Source: Xanthobacteraceae bacterium
Lineage (GTDB): Bacteria; Pseudomonadota; Alphaproteobacteria; Rhizobiales; Xanthobacteraceae
NCBI GenBank assembly: GCA_019750915.1
Contig: JAIENY010000004.1
Span: 1-64,000 of the forward strand
Reading direction: 5' to 3'
Length of the DNA stretch: 64,000 nucleotides
A program made the position numbers and the translations under genes. Under the pieces are notes generated by a model, which did no database searches, had not been told where the DNA came from, and saw nothing but the letters and a program-made list of their open reading frames with translations. The first letter of the stretch is position 1. The number at the start of each line of letters is the position of its first letter. Shown here in pieces: positions 51,340 through 59,880 of the stretch.

Positions 51340-53034
51340 TCACCGTACGGTTGTAACGCGGAGAATCTCCGCCGGCGGAGTCAGACCAGCGCGACACTTC
51401 GCAAGGCCGTCGTCGAGCATCGTCGTCATCCCGCCGCGGATTGCGCTCTCATCGATCTCCAACCCGTCCGTCTTCTCCCCAATGAGCTGGCGAAGGTCGT
51501 TGGTGAGTTCCAGAACTTCGAACACGCCCAGCCGACCGCGATAACCTGTGCCGCCGCAGCGCTCGCAACCGCACGGCTCTCGAAGAACTTCGCCGGCCTG
51601 GAAGCCGAGCGCCGCGAGCCGAGGATCGTCGGCAAGATCGGCTTCAGTCAGGGTTTTTGATGATTTGCAGCGGTCGCATAGCTGGCGGATCAGCCGTTGC
51701 GCTACCACCGCCCGCAAGGTCGACCGCAGCAGATATGCTTCGACGCCCAGATCGAGCAGACGCGGTATCGCGGCTGCGGCCGTTTCTGTGTGCAGCGTCG
51801 TCAGCACGAGATGTCCGGTGAGCGCCGCATGAACGGCGACATGCGCGGTCTCGGAATCGCGTACCTCGCCGAGCATGATAACGTCAGGATCCTGGCGAAC
51901 GAATGACCGCAGAGCTGCGGCAAATGTCAATCCGATCGCAGGCTTGATCTGCGATTGGTTCACCCCGGGTATTTCATACTCGACCGGATCTTCGATGGTC
52001 AGAATTTTCCGGGACGGTTCATTTAGGATCGACAATACCGTTGCAAGCGTCGTTGTCTTACCGCTTCCCGTTGGCCCGGTAATGATGATCATTCCGTGTG
52101 GCAGTGTTAACAAGCGACGGATTTTGGCGTCGTCGGCCGACGAAAATCCCAGCTTTTCGATCACCAGCAGACCGCGGTCCTTGGGCAGGATACGTATGAC
52201 CGCAGATTCTCCATGCTGGGTTGGCATGATCGCGACACGAATGTCGACATCCGAACGTCCGGCGCGCAAGCGCGCAGAGCCGTCCTGCGGCAGACGACGC
52301 TCCGCGATGTTGAGACCGGCGATAATTTTTATGCGGGAAATCACGGCCTGCGGCAATAAGCCGGCTGGTGCCGCGACCTGCCGCAGCAAGCCATCTACGC
52401 GCATGCGAACCATAAGCCCGGCGTGAAATGGCTCTATATGAATATCACTGGCACGCAGTTCGACTGCCTTTTCCAGGAGATCGTTGACGGCCCGAACCAC
52501 GGGCGCGCCGCTGGCGAGGTCCCGCAAACTTTCGACATCGTCTTCACGCGGTTGAAACGTTTCACCACCGCCATGAGCCGCGACCTCCTCGCTGCCGAGA
52601 TGTTGATTGAGCGCAACCGTAATATCTTCAAATGAAGCAACCTTGATCGCGACATCACCGCCAAACACAATTTCGGCTGCGCGCCGCGCAGCAGCATTCC
52701 CCGGATCTGCCACGGCCAACACGGCACCCGCGCCAGCCGACCGATAAGCAAACACCACCATTTCACGCAGAAAGCGCTGCGAGAATAGCTCGACGGCGGA
52801 TGTAGCCGACAGCATGTTCTGGAGCGCGACCCTTTCCAGATCATAAAATCGTGCCACTTCGTCCGCGAACTCGCTAGCCGACAAATTGGTGTGTTCCCAA
52901 AGTCTGCCGTAAACCTCGCCTGGCAAGCGCTCGCGGCGACCCTGCTCGGCGAGAGCGCCGTTGCTGGTCGTCTTCGTCAAATGATTGTTCTGACGAAGAT
53001 ACTCCACGAAGCGTACAGGTTCGTCACCAGTCAT
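51340..53034 (-). CDS. gspE: type II secretion ATPase GspE
   Basis: A 564-residue cytoplasmic ATPase powering pseudopilus assembly. N1E-like domain 1-150, then the PAS-like and RecA-like domains. Walker A GPTGSGKTTTL (320-330), Asp box ILTIEDPVEYEIPGVNQ, Walker B VIMLGEVRDSETA, His box LTGHLVLTTLHTETA, and the four-Cys zinc knuckle CDRCK...CGCERCGGTGYRGRLGVFEVL. Start ATG 53034 has only a weak ribosome site. It is the first gene of the leftward gspE-to-N operon; the divergent gspD starts 265 bp away, and both promoters must lie between. Confidence 0.94.
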   Translation of the reverse strand: MTGDEPVRFVEYLRQNNHLTKTTSNGALAEQGRRERLPGEVYGRLWEHTNLSASEFADEVARFYDLERVALQNMLSATSAVELFSQRFLREMVVFAYRSAGAGAVLAVADPGNAAARRAAEIVFGGDVAIKVASFEDITVALNQHLGSEEVAAHGGGETFQPREDDVESLRDLASGAPVVRAVNDLLEKAVELRASDIHIEPFHAGLMVRMRVDGLLRQVAAPAGLLPQAVISRIKIIAGLNIAERRLPQDGSARLRAGRSDVDIRVAIMPTQHGESAVIRILPKDRGLLVIEKLGFSSADDAKIRRLLTLPHGMIIITGPTGSGKTTTLATVLSILNEPSRKILTIEDPVEYEIPGVNQSQIKPAIGLTFAAALRSFVRQDPDVIMLGEVRDSETAHVAVHAALTGHLVLTTLHTETAAAAIPRLLDLGVEAYLLRSTLRAVVAQRLIRQLCDRCKSSKTLTEADLADDPRLAALGFQAGEVLREPCGCERCGGTGYRGRLGVFEVLELTNDLRQLIGEKTDGLEIDESAIRGGMTTMLDDGLAKCRAGLTPPAEILRVTTVR

Positions 53035-53299
53035 TGGTCATTGGTCTTCTGAGTCTCGCCACTGCGGAGTCGGATAATCGCGTGACACCGGCATCAAGCG
53101 TGGAGGTTCGCTTATCGTTTCTAAATATGACACCTGTACGAAGCCATTTGTGCGCCACCGTTTCAGAACTTGAATTTGCTCTGTGCAGTCGCGCGATCCG
53201 CACCCAACAATTATTGCTGTCATATTTCGCCGCTAAGTGTCCTCCTCTGATTGATTGCTCCAAATAATTCGGGGCGTGTACACAAAGTTAGAACCTAAC

Positions 53300-55588
53300 A
53301 TGGTACGAGTGAGAAACCCGAGCCGGTATCCGACGGCGGCTCATAGTGTCTGCGCTGTCATCATCCTGTTATCCGCCGGTCTGCTCGCATCCTGCAATTC
53401 GGCGACGTTTGCGACCAGCGGCACCGCCGATATCGATGTGCTCGACAAAGTCAATTCGCTCGACATTTCGCCCCGTCAACCCCAGCAATTGAATGCTTTG
53501 CAGTCCAACACCGCACCGCGAAGCCGGCCGTCTATCTACGAAGGTTCGGAAGTGACCGATACCTCTGAGACGCGCTCGCCGCAGCCCGCAACTGGGAACG
53601 GTTTCGACCTCAATTTTGAAAACACGCCCGTCGCAACGGTAGCCAAAGTCGTGCTGGGCGATATTATGGGCGTGGGCTACACGATTGATCCGAGGGTGCA
53701 AGGCACGGTCAGCCTAGTGTCCATCAAGCCCGTTCCAAAATCAGACATTATCTTTGTTCTTGAAAACGCATTGCGGCTCAGCGGAGTTGTGCTGGTTCAC
53801 GATACGGCAGGCTACCGTCTCACTCCGATTGGCGACGCGATCGGCTCAGGCCCCGTCGATGCGACCGCATCAACCCCAGAACCCGGCTTTGGCGTGTCCG
53901 TGGTGCCCCTGCAATATGTTTCGGCGCAGACCCTGCTGAAGCTCATGGACAGCTTTGCGACGAAAGCGGGAATGGTTCGCGCTGACGCCACACGGAACAT
54001 CCTGCTGATCCAGGGTAGCGGAGCGGAGCGTCGTACGGCCGTGGATACAGCTCTCAGTTTCGACGTCGACTGGATGCGGGGTCAATCTGTCGGAATTTAT
54101 CCCATCGCCAATAGCGCACCGGAACCGATTATCGCCGAACTCGAAAAGATCATGGATTCCGGAGAGAGTGGTCTAAGTCACGATGTCGTCAAGTTTCAAG
54201 CGGTCAGTCGTCTCAACGCGGTTCTGGTCGTCAGCAGAAAACCAGCGCTACTCCCGACGGCAGCGACATGGATCAGGCGCCTCGACAGGGCTGATACCGG
54301 GAGAACCAGCGTTCATGTTTACCGCGTGAAATATGGCGAAGCTCGCCAGATAGCGCGTGTACTCACCGAGACGTTCATCGGAGGATCACCCGCCGCCTCG
54401 CTTGATACGTCGGGCAGCCAGATCGCTCCGGGATCAGGTGCTTCCGCAACATCCGATCGCCTGTCTTTAAACGGAAATAACAACAGTTCGTCATCGAATG
54501 GTTTTGGATCCCGCTCCATCACCGGAACCAGCGCAAATGGCGCCCCCGGGAAGGACAGCGGCTCCGCATCGTTGGACAGCGGTAGCCCTGGTTCTGGCGG
54601 CCCGCCAGTTTTGCAAGGTGTGCGAATTACCGCTGATACCGTCAACAACAGCCTGCTCATTTACGCTGATCAAGAAAATTACCGAATTATCGAAACAACG
54701 CTGGAGCAGGTAGATCAACCGCAGCTGCAGGTCGCGATCGATGCAACGATCGCGGAAGTCACCCTCAACGACGAGCTGAGTTATGGCGTTCAGGCCTACC
54801 TGACAAGCCATAATCTCGGGCTAAAACCGGATCAGGGCTCAATCCTCAACACCCAATCAACGAGCGCACCGACTTCCGCGGCAGTCGCTGCGGCAGCGGG
54901 GACGGTCGCAAACGCTTTCATCAATCGCGCATTTCCCGGGTTCAACTTTTTGGTCGGATCGGAGTCACAACCGAGCGCGATTTTGGACGCACTACATACG
55001 GTCACCAGCGTCAAAGTATTATCCAATCCGTCGCTGGTCGTGATCAACAATCAATCAGCCGCGCTCCAGGTCGGTGACAGCGTGCCAATTTCAACGGGCA
55101 GTGCAACGGTTCTGACGACAAGCAACACCGTTGTTAACACGGTCGACTATCGCAACACAGGCGTCATTCTAAAGGTCACTCCACGCGTCAATGCCAACGG
55201 AAATGTCAGCCTCGATGTCGACCAGGAGATCAGCACTGTTCCGACCACAGCCACTACCAATTTAACGCCGACGATCTCGGAACGAAAAGTCAAAAGCTCT
55301 ATTTCGGTGGCGACAGGTCAAACGGTTCTGCTGGCGGGCTTGATCAGTCAACAGCAAAACAGCAACGGAAATGGGATTCCCCTCCTTGATCAAATCCCGG
55401 GTCTGAGCACGGCTTTTTCTCATCAGGACAAGACAAACGCTCGGACGGAGCTGATCATCTTCATCCGCCCGCAGATCATCCGCGACGGTACGGATGCCCA
55501 CTTCGTTGCGGAAGAACTGCGATCAAAATTGCGTGGAAATCTCAGCGCGAGTATTACAAATGCGGCACAGGTTTCAGGTCCGCACTGA
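53300..55588 (+). CDS. gspD: type II secretion secretin GspD (lipoprotein)
   Basis: About 762 residues forming the outer-membrane channel. A lipobox LLASC puts Cys32 at the mature N-terminus, so the secretin is probably self-lipidated. N0 domain with FDLNFENTPVATVAKVVLGDIMGVGYTIDPRVQGTVSLVSIKPVPKSDI, N1-N3 repeats (VVPLQYVSAQTLLKLMDSFA, VHVYRVKYGEARQIARVLTETFIGG), a Ser/Gly/Asn-rich insert (about 385-440) and the secretin core (VKVLSNPSLVVINNQSAALQVGDSVPIS, KSSISVATGQTVLLAGLI, NARTELIIFIRPQII). ATG 53300 was preferred to an upstream TTG. It is divergent from gspE and followed by a Sel1-repeat gene. Confidence 0.93.
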   Translation: MVRVRNPSRYPTAAHSVCAVIILLSAGLLASCNSATFATSGTADIDVLDKVNSLDISPRQPQQLNALQSNTAPRSRPSIYEGSEVTDTSETRSPQPATGNGFDLNFENTPVATVAKVVLGDIMGVGYTIDPRVQGTVSLVSIKPVPKSDIIFVLENALRLSGVVLVHDTAGYRLTPIGDAIGSGPVDATASTPEPGFGVSVVPLQYVSAQTLLKLMDSFATKAGMVRADATRNILLIQGSGAERRTAVDTALSFDVDWMRGQSVGIYPIANSAPEPIIAELEKIMDSGESGLSHDVVKFQAVSRLNAVLVVSRKPALLPTAATWIRRLDRADTGRTSVHVYRVKYGEARQIARVLTETFIGGSPAASLDTSGSQIAPGSGASATSDRLSLNGNNNSSSSNGFGSRSITGTSANGAPGKDSGSASLDSGSPGSGGPPVLQGVRITADTVNNSLLIYADQENYRIIETTLEQVDQPQLQVAIDATIAEVTLNDELSYGVQAYLTSHNLGLKPDQGSILNTQSTSAPTSAAVAAAAGTVANAFINRAFPGFNFLVGSESQPSAILDALHTVTSVKVLSNPSLVVINNQSAALQVGDSVPISTGSATVLTTSNTVVNTVDYRNTGVILKVTPRVNANGNVSLDVDQEISTVPTTATTNLTPTISERKVKSSISVATGQTVLLAGLISQQQNSNGNGIPLLDQIPGLSTAFSHQDKTNARTELIIFIRPQIIRDGTDAHFVAEELRSKLRGNLSASITNAAQVSGPH

Positions 55589-55610
55589 GGCAACGAATGC
55601 GGTGCGGTCA

Positions 55611-56171
55611 ATGCGCTTCACCGGCACATCCGTGGGTGGACGCAACGAGCGCGATCGATGGAGGCTGAGTTCAGTGTGGCGGACCGTACCAATGATCTTA
55701 TTCGTCATCTGGCTGTTCGGCGCGAGCACGATGCACCCGGCTCACGCTGACGGACTAGGACGAGCGTGGGATGCCTATTCCAAGGGCGATTACGTTCGGG
55801 CGGTTCAAGTATTGTCTCCCTTGGTGGCGCACGGAAACGCTCGAGCGCAGACCCTTCTCGGTTTCATGTACGAAAACGGCTTCGGTGTGCCGCAGGCTTA
55901 CGACGCCGCCGCCGATCTCTACAACAGAGCGGCCGAGCAAGGTGACCCCGCTGCGCAGAGCCGACTCGGTTTGTTGTACAACAAAGGCCACGGTGTACCG
56001 CAAAACGCGATCCTCTCTTATAAATGGCTCAACCTCGCCGCGGCACACGCTACGAAGCGCGAGCGTGATTACTATTTGAGGCTTCGCAATGCGGTCGCTT
56101 CTAAAATGTCGTCCGACCAGATCCTTGAAGGCCAGCGGCTTGCTTTGATCTGGGCGCCGGGACGCTGGTGA
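55611..56171 (+). CDS. exported Sel1-repeat protein
   Basis: About 186 residues. A membrane or leader segment (MILFVIWLFGASTMHPAHA) precedes alpha-helical Sel1-like repeats: ARAQTLLGFMYENGFGVPQAYDAAADLYNRAAEQGDPAAQSRLGLLYNKGHGVPQNAILSYKWLNLAAA, two complete and partial flanking repeats. These form a protein-binding solenoid, probably periplasmic. It starts 22 bp after gspD on the same strand, so it may help secretin assembly or substrate recognition; that is inferred from position only. Start ATG 55611 is uncertain. Confidence 0.8.
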   Translation: MRFTGTSVGGRNERDRWRLSSVWRTVPMILFVIWLFGASTMHPAHADGLGRAWDAYSKGDYVRAVQVLSPLVAHGNARAQTLLGFMYENGFGVPQAYDAAADLYNRAAEQGDPAAQSRLGLLYNKGHGVPQNAILSYKWLNLAAAHATKRERDYYLRLRNAVASKMSSDQILEGQRLALIWAPGRW

Positions 56172-56543
56172 GAAAACTTGTCAGTACACCTCTAAGGTGA
56201 CGATGCTCCTGTGCCTCGATGGCTTTACGTTATCTGAAACCGGGATGCGGCACTTCAAAGGTGCTTGTCAGTGGGTTTGGCGGCGGCGCAGTAGGCGATG
56301 ACCTCGCGATCGGCGAATGGGTCGGGATCAGGATCTGTCATCGCGGGGCGGCCCCCTTAAACATAAATAAATGCTGGTCGCCCTGACAGCCCGGCAGGCG
56401 CATCCAACGACCGGTGAAGGACGACGACCTGCTCGACGCCATTGATTCGCCGCATGCTTGATACGATCAGGGATGTCGATACCCTGATATGGGCGCCCAT
56501 CTTTTTTGGTGTCACGGCCCTTTCACCGGATTTCCGAACACTG
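56172..56543. other. 372-bp stretch between the Sel1 gene and the curli-side genes
   Basis: No firm gene. The only candidate is a 28-codon minus-strand frame at 56255-56341 (begins MTDPDPDPFADREVIAYCAA) with AAGGGGG 10 bases upstream; it looks like the start of a longer protein that has been cut off. It is also the convergent end of the secretin operon and the exported protein gene at 56544. Confidence 0.35.
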
Positions 56544-57179
56544 CTAGCGGTGTGGATTGGCCGGCTGCTGCTGGATTTCCACCGGGCTTGGCTCCCATAC
56601 CCGCGGCTTTGGATGCGGAACCTGCTGGATCTGAGCAGGTTGCGCAGCGGCCTGTTGGATGGCCTGTGCCAGAGCCTGCGACGACAGGCGTGGCGGACTT
56701 GCTGCCGCGGCGCTGGTGTTGGGATTTGGGGTCGAAGGCGGCGGCTGATCGAGTTGGCCGGACTGCACGTTCACGGCAAGGACGGTTCGTGAGCCAACGT
56801 CGTAAGCGCATTCGTAGCTCAAACGGACCCATACCCTTCGGTCATTGATGAAACGTACTGCCTCGCCACGAAAATGAACGACAGAGTCCGCAGGAGACGA
56901 CGGATCAGCCTGCTGGAAGATGCCCTGTGTCGGGCGAGAATTCCAATCGAAATCCGAGGGCGATTTCGCGGCAATCAGCGGTGCGCAGGCATCGCTCGCT
57001 TGTGCGGCACTGTTGCGAACGCAATTGGAGTCGCATCGCGGTGGTGCTGCCGCGCCGACCGATGCCGCCGTTGCTACTCCCCCCTGCGTTGCGACGGGAG
57101 GCGAGGCATGCTGGGCAAAAACAGCTCCTGCACTAAAAGAGAAAACAATAGATACCGAGATCTTCTTGAAGAGTTTCAT
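56544..57179 (-). CDS. exported protein of unknown function at the end of the curli cluster
   Basis: I do not recognise this 211-residue protein. A Sec leader (MKLFKKISVSIVFSFSAGAVFAQ) is followed by an Ala-rich segment, a Cys-containing core (CDSNCVRNSAAQASDACAPLIAAKSPSDFDWNSRPTQGIFQQADPSSPADSVVHFRGEAVRFINDRRVWVRLSYECAYDVGSRTVLAVNV) and a Pro/Gln-rich tail (about 145-211), so it is probably an envelope protein with a disordered end. Four Cys in the core could form two disulfides. It is 79 bp downstream of csgH on the same strand, which suggests a role in curli assembly or regulation, but no function is claimed. Confidence 0.7.
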   Translation of the reverse strand: MKLFKKISVSIVFSFSAGAVFAQHASPPVATQGGVATAASVGAAAPPRCDSNCVRNSAAQASDACAPLIAAKSPSDFDWNSRPTQGIFQQADPSSPADSVVHFRGEAVRFINDRRVWVRLSYECAYDVGSRTVLAVNVQSGQLDQPPPSTPNPNTSAAAASPPRLSSQALAQAIQQAAAQPAQIQQVPHPKPRVWEPSPVEIQQQPANPHR

Positions 57180-57258
57180 GATGCGCTACGCTTGATCGAA
57201 CCGCTCGGCACATGAGATGTGCAGATTACTCACTCGCATATTTTTGTGACAGGTCAAC

Positions 57259-57699
57259 TCAAAGTTCAAGAGCGAGCGTCGCCGTCGCATGGCAGGCAAT
57301 CCCATCGCTTGAGGTCGCGAACAGCTCTACGACGGCCTGATCATTCGGCTGAATGTTAATTGTCACATGACTGACATTTACTTCTGCGCCGGCAGCGAGA
57401 GCGAACAAGTTGCCCTGGTTAACATGCGATTTGCCGGATGGTCCGGATTTCTTCAGAACAAAGCGAAAATTTCCGGTCACAGTAGCGGAGCTGGATACGA
57501 CGCCGGTCAGTTGCACCGCGTCTCCGACACCGATTCTACGGATTTCACATGCGAGCGGTCCGGAGGCCGCGCGCGCGATTACACTCATATTCTGATCCTC
57601 GGCGAAAGAGCCAGGCTGAAACGTCAAAACCGCACTCAACGTCATGACAATCGTTGAGAGCAATCGCAAAAGGCTTTGGCCGATTCTGGACGAAAGCAT
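57259..57699 (-). CDS. csgH: curli assembly accessory protein CsgH
   Basis: A 146-residue exported protein. A leader (LLRLLSTIVMTLSAVLTFQPGSFA) precedes a beta-sandwich that fits the alphaproteobacterial CsgH family: ARAASGPLACEIRRIGVGDAVQLTGVVSSSATVTGNFRFVLKKSGPSGKSHVNQGNLFALAAGAEVNVSHVTINIQ, ending GIACHATATLAL, with two Cys likely bridged. Known CsgH binds curlin and blocks premature fibre formation in the periplasm. It follows csgA after a strong terminator, so it may be less expressed or have its own promoter. Confidence 0.75.
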   Translation of the reverse strand: MLSSRIGQSLLRLLSTIVMTLSAVLTFQPGSFAEDQNMSVIARAASGPLACEIRRIGVGDAVQLTGVVSSSATVTGNFRFVLKKSGPSGKSHVNQGNLFALAAGAEVNVSHVTINIQPNDQAVVELFATSSDGIACHATATLALEL

Positions 57700-57721
57700 C
57701 GATCGCTTCCCTAAGAGAAGA

Positions 57722-57745
57722 GGAAGGGGCGAGCACGCCCCTTCC
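57722..57745 (-). terminator. intrinsic terminator after csgA
   Basis: GGAAGGGGCG (57722-57731) and CGCCCCTTCC (57736-57745) form a perfect 10-bp stem with an AGCA tetraloop, followed on the minus strand by TCTTCTCTT. It lies 20 bp after the curlin stop and before csgH, and may cut read-through from the abundant curlin message. Confidence 0.8.
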
Positions 57746-57764
57746 GAATTCGCCTTATCATATC

Positions 57765-59606
57765 TCAGTGCTTGATGCCCTGAGTGATGCTGACCGTATT
57801 GCCAGAACCGACCTGCGTGTAAACGGCAGCGTAGTTGTTGCCGTACTGAGCGACGGTCGCGGAGTTATTACCGGCGCCAGCCTGGGTGCCGTAGATGTAG
57901 TTGTTGTTGCCAACCTGAGTCAGGCTCGCGGTTTGCAATGCAGCGCCGTACTGGCTGGAGTAGATATAGTTGTTGTTTCCGGTCTGAACCGCAGCCAGAG
58001 AGTCATTGGCGGTCGACTGACCGTTGTAGAGGTAGTTGTTGCTGCCGGTCTGTGCGAACGTGAGGGTTTCGTTCGCACCAGCCTGGGTGGTGTTGACAGT
58101 GTTGTTGTTGCCGATCTGCGTGGCGGCCGCGGTAAATTGCAAGCCATTGATGGTGATTGGGCCACCGTTCACTGCGTCACCATTGCCGAACTGAACGCTG
58201 GTGATGGAGTTGTTGTTACCGGCCTGCGAAAGATTGACCGAGTCATTCAGATTCGACTGAGCCGTCGACAGATAGTTGCCGGTGCCGGACTGGCTGACCG
58301 TAGCATCATCAAGACCACCGGTCTGGCTGATGTAAATCTTGCCGTTGATCGATGCGGCACCGTCCTGCCCCTGCGTCACCGTGGCAGTGTTCGAGTCGCC
58401 CAGATAAGCGCTGTTATCCTGCAGGGTCCACAGCAGGTTGCCGTTGCCGGTCTGACCACCGAGGAAGATTGTCTGGTTGGAGCCGTTCTGCTGGTTCGTG
58501 ATGGTGTTATTGTTGCCAACCTGAGCACCAGCAAAATTGGTGTTCCACAGCGTGTTGGACGAGCCGGCCTGAGTGTTGGTGAGGACGTTGTTGTCGCCAA
58601 CCTGGCCGAAGCTGTTCAGGTTGTGGCTGGCGCCGGTCTGGGTCGAGGTAATGGTGTTGCTGGTGCCGGTCTGGGAGACCTGAGCTGACGAACCACCGGT
58701 CTGCGTCAGAGTGATCGCATCAAGGTTGCCAGCCTGGCCGAAGTTGATATTGCCGCTGGACGACGCGTCGGCAGAGTTGTCCTGATTAATCGTTACGACG
58801 CTGTTGCTAGCGGACTGCTGACCAAAGACGACGTTGTTGCTGCCGTTCTGGAACACATTCAACGTGCTCTTGTTGCCGGACTGATCAGTTGTCGATCCGT
58901 TACCCGAGCCAACCTGCGTCAGCGTCGTGCTTGAGCCGTCACCAGCCGACTGGCTGGCCATGCCGACGTTGCCGAGGCCGCCGGTGCTGCCGCTCTGGAT
59001 GACGGTGATCGTGCCGTTGGTCGCCGCGGTACCTTGCGTGACTTCGGCGTCGTTGCCGACATCGCTTTGGGTGACGGAGATATGGTTCTTGCCTCCGTTC
59101 TGGTTGATGTCGAAGGTGTTGTTGCTGCCGGTCTGCGTCAGCGACACCGAGCTGTTGCTCGCACCCTGGTTGATCGCGTCTGCGTTGAGTACCGAGAACT
59201 GGTCAGAGACGTCGAAGTTGAACACGCCGTTGTTGGTGCCGCCCTGCGTCAGAGTCACAGTGCTGGTATCCCCCGACTGAGTGACGTTGGCGGCGTTGCC
59301 GGTGCCGGTCTGGAACACCGTTCCCGTGGTGGTGGTGGTGCCCCCAACGAAGTTATTGTTGTTGCCGGACTGGGTCAGGCTCAGGTTGTTCGATATGCCG
59401 CTCTGGACGATGGCCGTACCGGCACCGGTCGACGCATTCGTGACGGTACCCGCAGAGTTGTTGGTGCCGCTCTGATTAATGCTGACCGTGCCACCTTGGC
59501 CAACCTGGCTGACATCCGTCTGATCGGTGAAACCATCCGCGTATGCGGCTGTCGCGAGTACGGTGGCGATGATGCTCACCGACGCGAGTAAAAACTGCTT
59601 TTTCAT
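57765..59606 (-). CDS. csgA: giant curlin (CsgA-type amyloid fibre subunit), 613 residues
   Basis: A secreted protein with a leader (MKKQFLLASVSIIATVLATAAYA) followed by about two dozen curlin repeats of roughly 20-25 residues on the pattern Q-x-G-x2-N-x5-Q-x-G (for example LTQSGNNNNFVGG, NTQAGSSNTLWNT, VTQSGTGNYLSTAQSN). The last repeat ends with SGNTVSITQGIKH. Asn, Gln, Gly, Ser and Thr dominate; charged residues are few and Trp/Tyr recur near repeat ends. Known CsgA has five repeats in about 150 residues, so this is four times longer. It should form extracellular amyloid fibres or a long cross-beta rod. GGAG precedes the ATG, and an AT-rich promoter stretch lies upstream (59607-59857). Confidence 0.92.
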   Translation of the reverse strand: MKKQFLLASVSIIATVLATAAYADGFTDQTDVSQVGQGGTVSINQSGTNNSAGTVTNASTGAGTAIVQSGISNNLSLTQSGNNNNFVGGTTTTTGTVFQTGTGNAANVTQSGDTSTVTLTQGGTNNGVFNFDVSDQFSVLNADAINQGASNSSVSLTQTGSNNTFDINQNGGKNHISVTQSDVGNDAEVTQGTAATNGTITVIQSGSTGGLGNVGMASQSAGDGSSTTLTQVGSGNGSTTDQSGNKSTLNVFQNGSNNVVFGQQSASNSVVTINQDNSADASSSGNINFGQAGNLDAITLTQTGGSSAQVSQTGTSNTITSTQTGASHNLNSFGQVGDNNVLTNTQAGSSNTLWNTNFAGAQVGNNNTITNQQNGSNQTIFLGGQTGNGNLLWTLQDNSAYLGDSNTATVTQGQDGAASINGKIYISQTGGLDDATVSQSGTGNYLSTAQSNLNDSVNLSQAGNNNSITSVQFGNGDAVNGGPITINGLQFTAAATQIGNNNTVNTTQAGANETLTFAQTGSNNYLYNGQSTANDSLAAVQTGNNNYIYSSQYGAALQTASLTQVGNNNYIYGTQAGAGNNSATVAQYGNNYAAVYTQVGSGNTVSITQGIKH

Positions 59607-59857
59607 TGGTAGACTCCGTTAAGTGGGGAGACCCTGCCCCCAGCCCACGAACGTTCTGATCGCCGGGCGAACCCCGAACACATCCCTAACGCTCCGTTAA
59701 CGGCTTAATCATCCTAAAGTAAAAGTTTTAATACATAAGTAATAATTTATGAGATCGTGATTTAATTAAATTATGACAGCAAACTGCGACAAATAAGCGC
59801 GATAATTATTCAATGATACTTATAGGTATTGTCATTTTACTTAAGTTATACTTTAAC

Positions 59858-59880
59858 AATAGCTGACAATATCAGCTATT
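59858..59880 (-). terminator. stem-loop at the csgG stop
   Basis: AATAGCTGA (59858-59866) and TCAGCTATT (59872-59880) form a 9-bp stem with a 5-base loop that contains the csgG stop codon. The minus-strand tail is only moderately U-rich, so it may be a weak terminator or an mRNA 3-prime stabiliser rather than a full stop. Confidence 0.5.

Noticed and set aside
51953-51965. ATTGGTT inside gspE as another regulon site
   Set aside because: Single copy in coding sequence with no partner at 10 bp.
58900-59600. Long plus-strand open frames opposite the curlin gene
   Set aside because: They are Val/Leu-rich mirror frames produced by the repeated codons; none has a ribosome site or family signature.
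57765-59606. Repetitive DNA on the minus strand as a CRISPR or satellite array
   Set aside because: The repeats are in frame, vary at third positions and encode curlin repeats.
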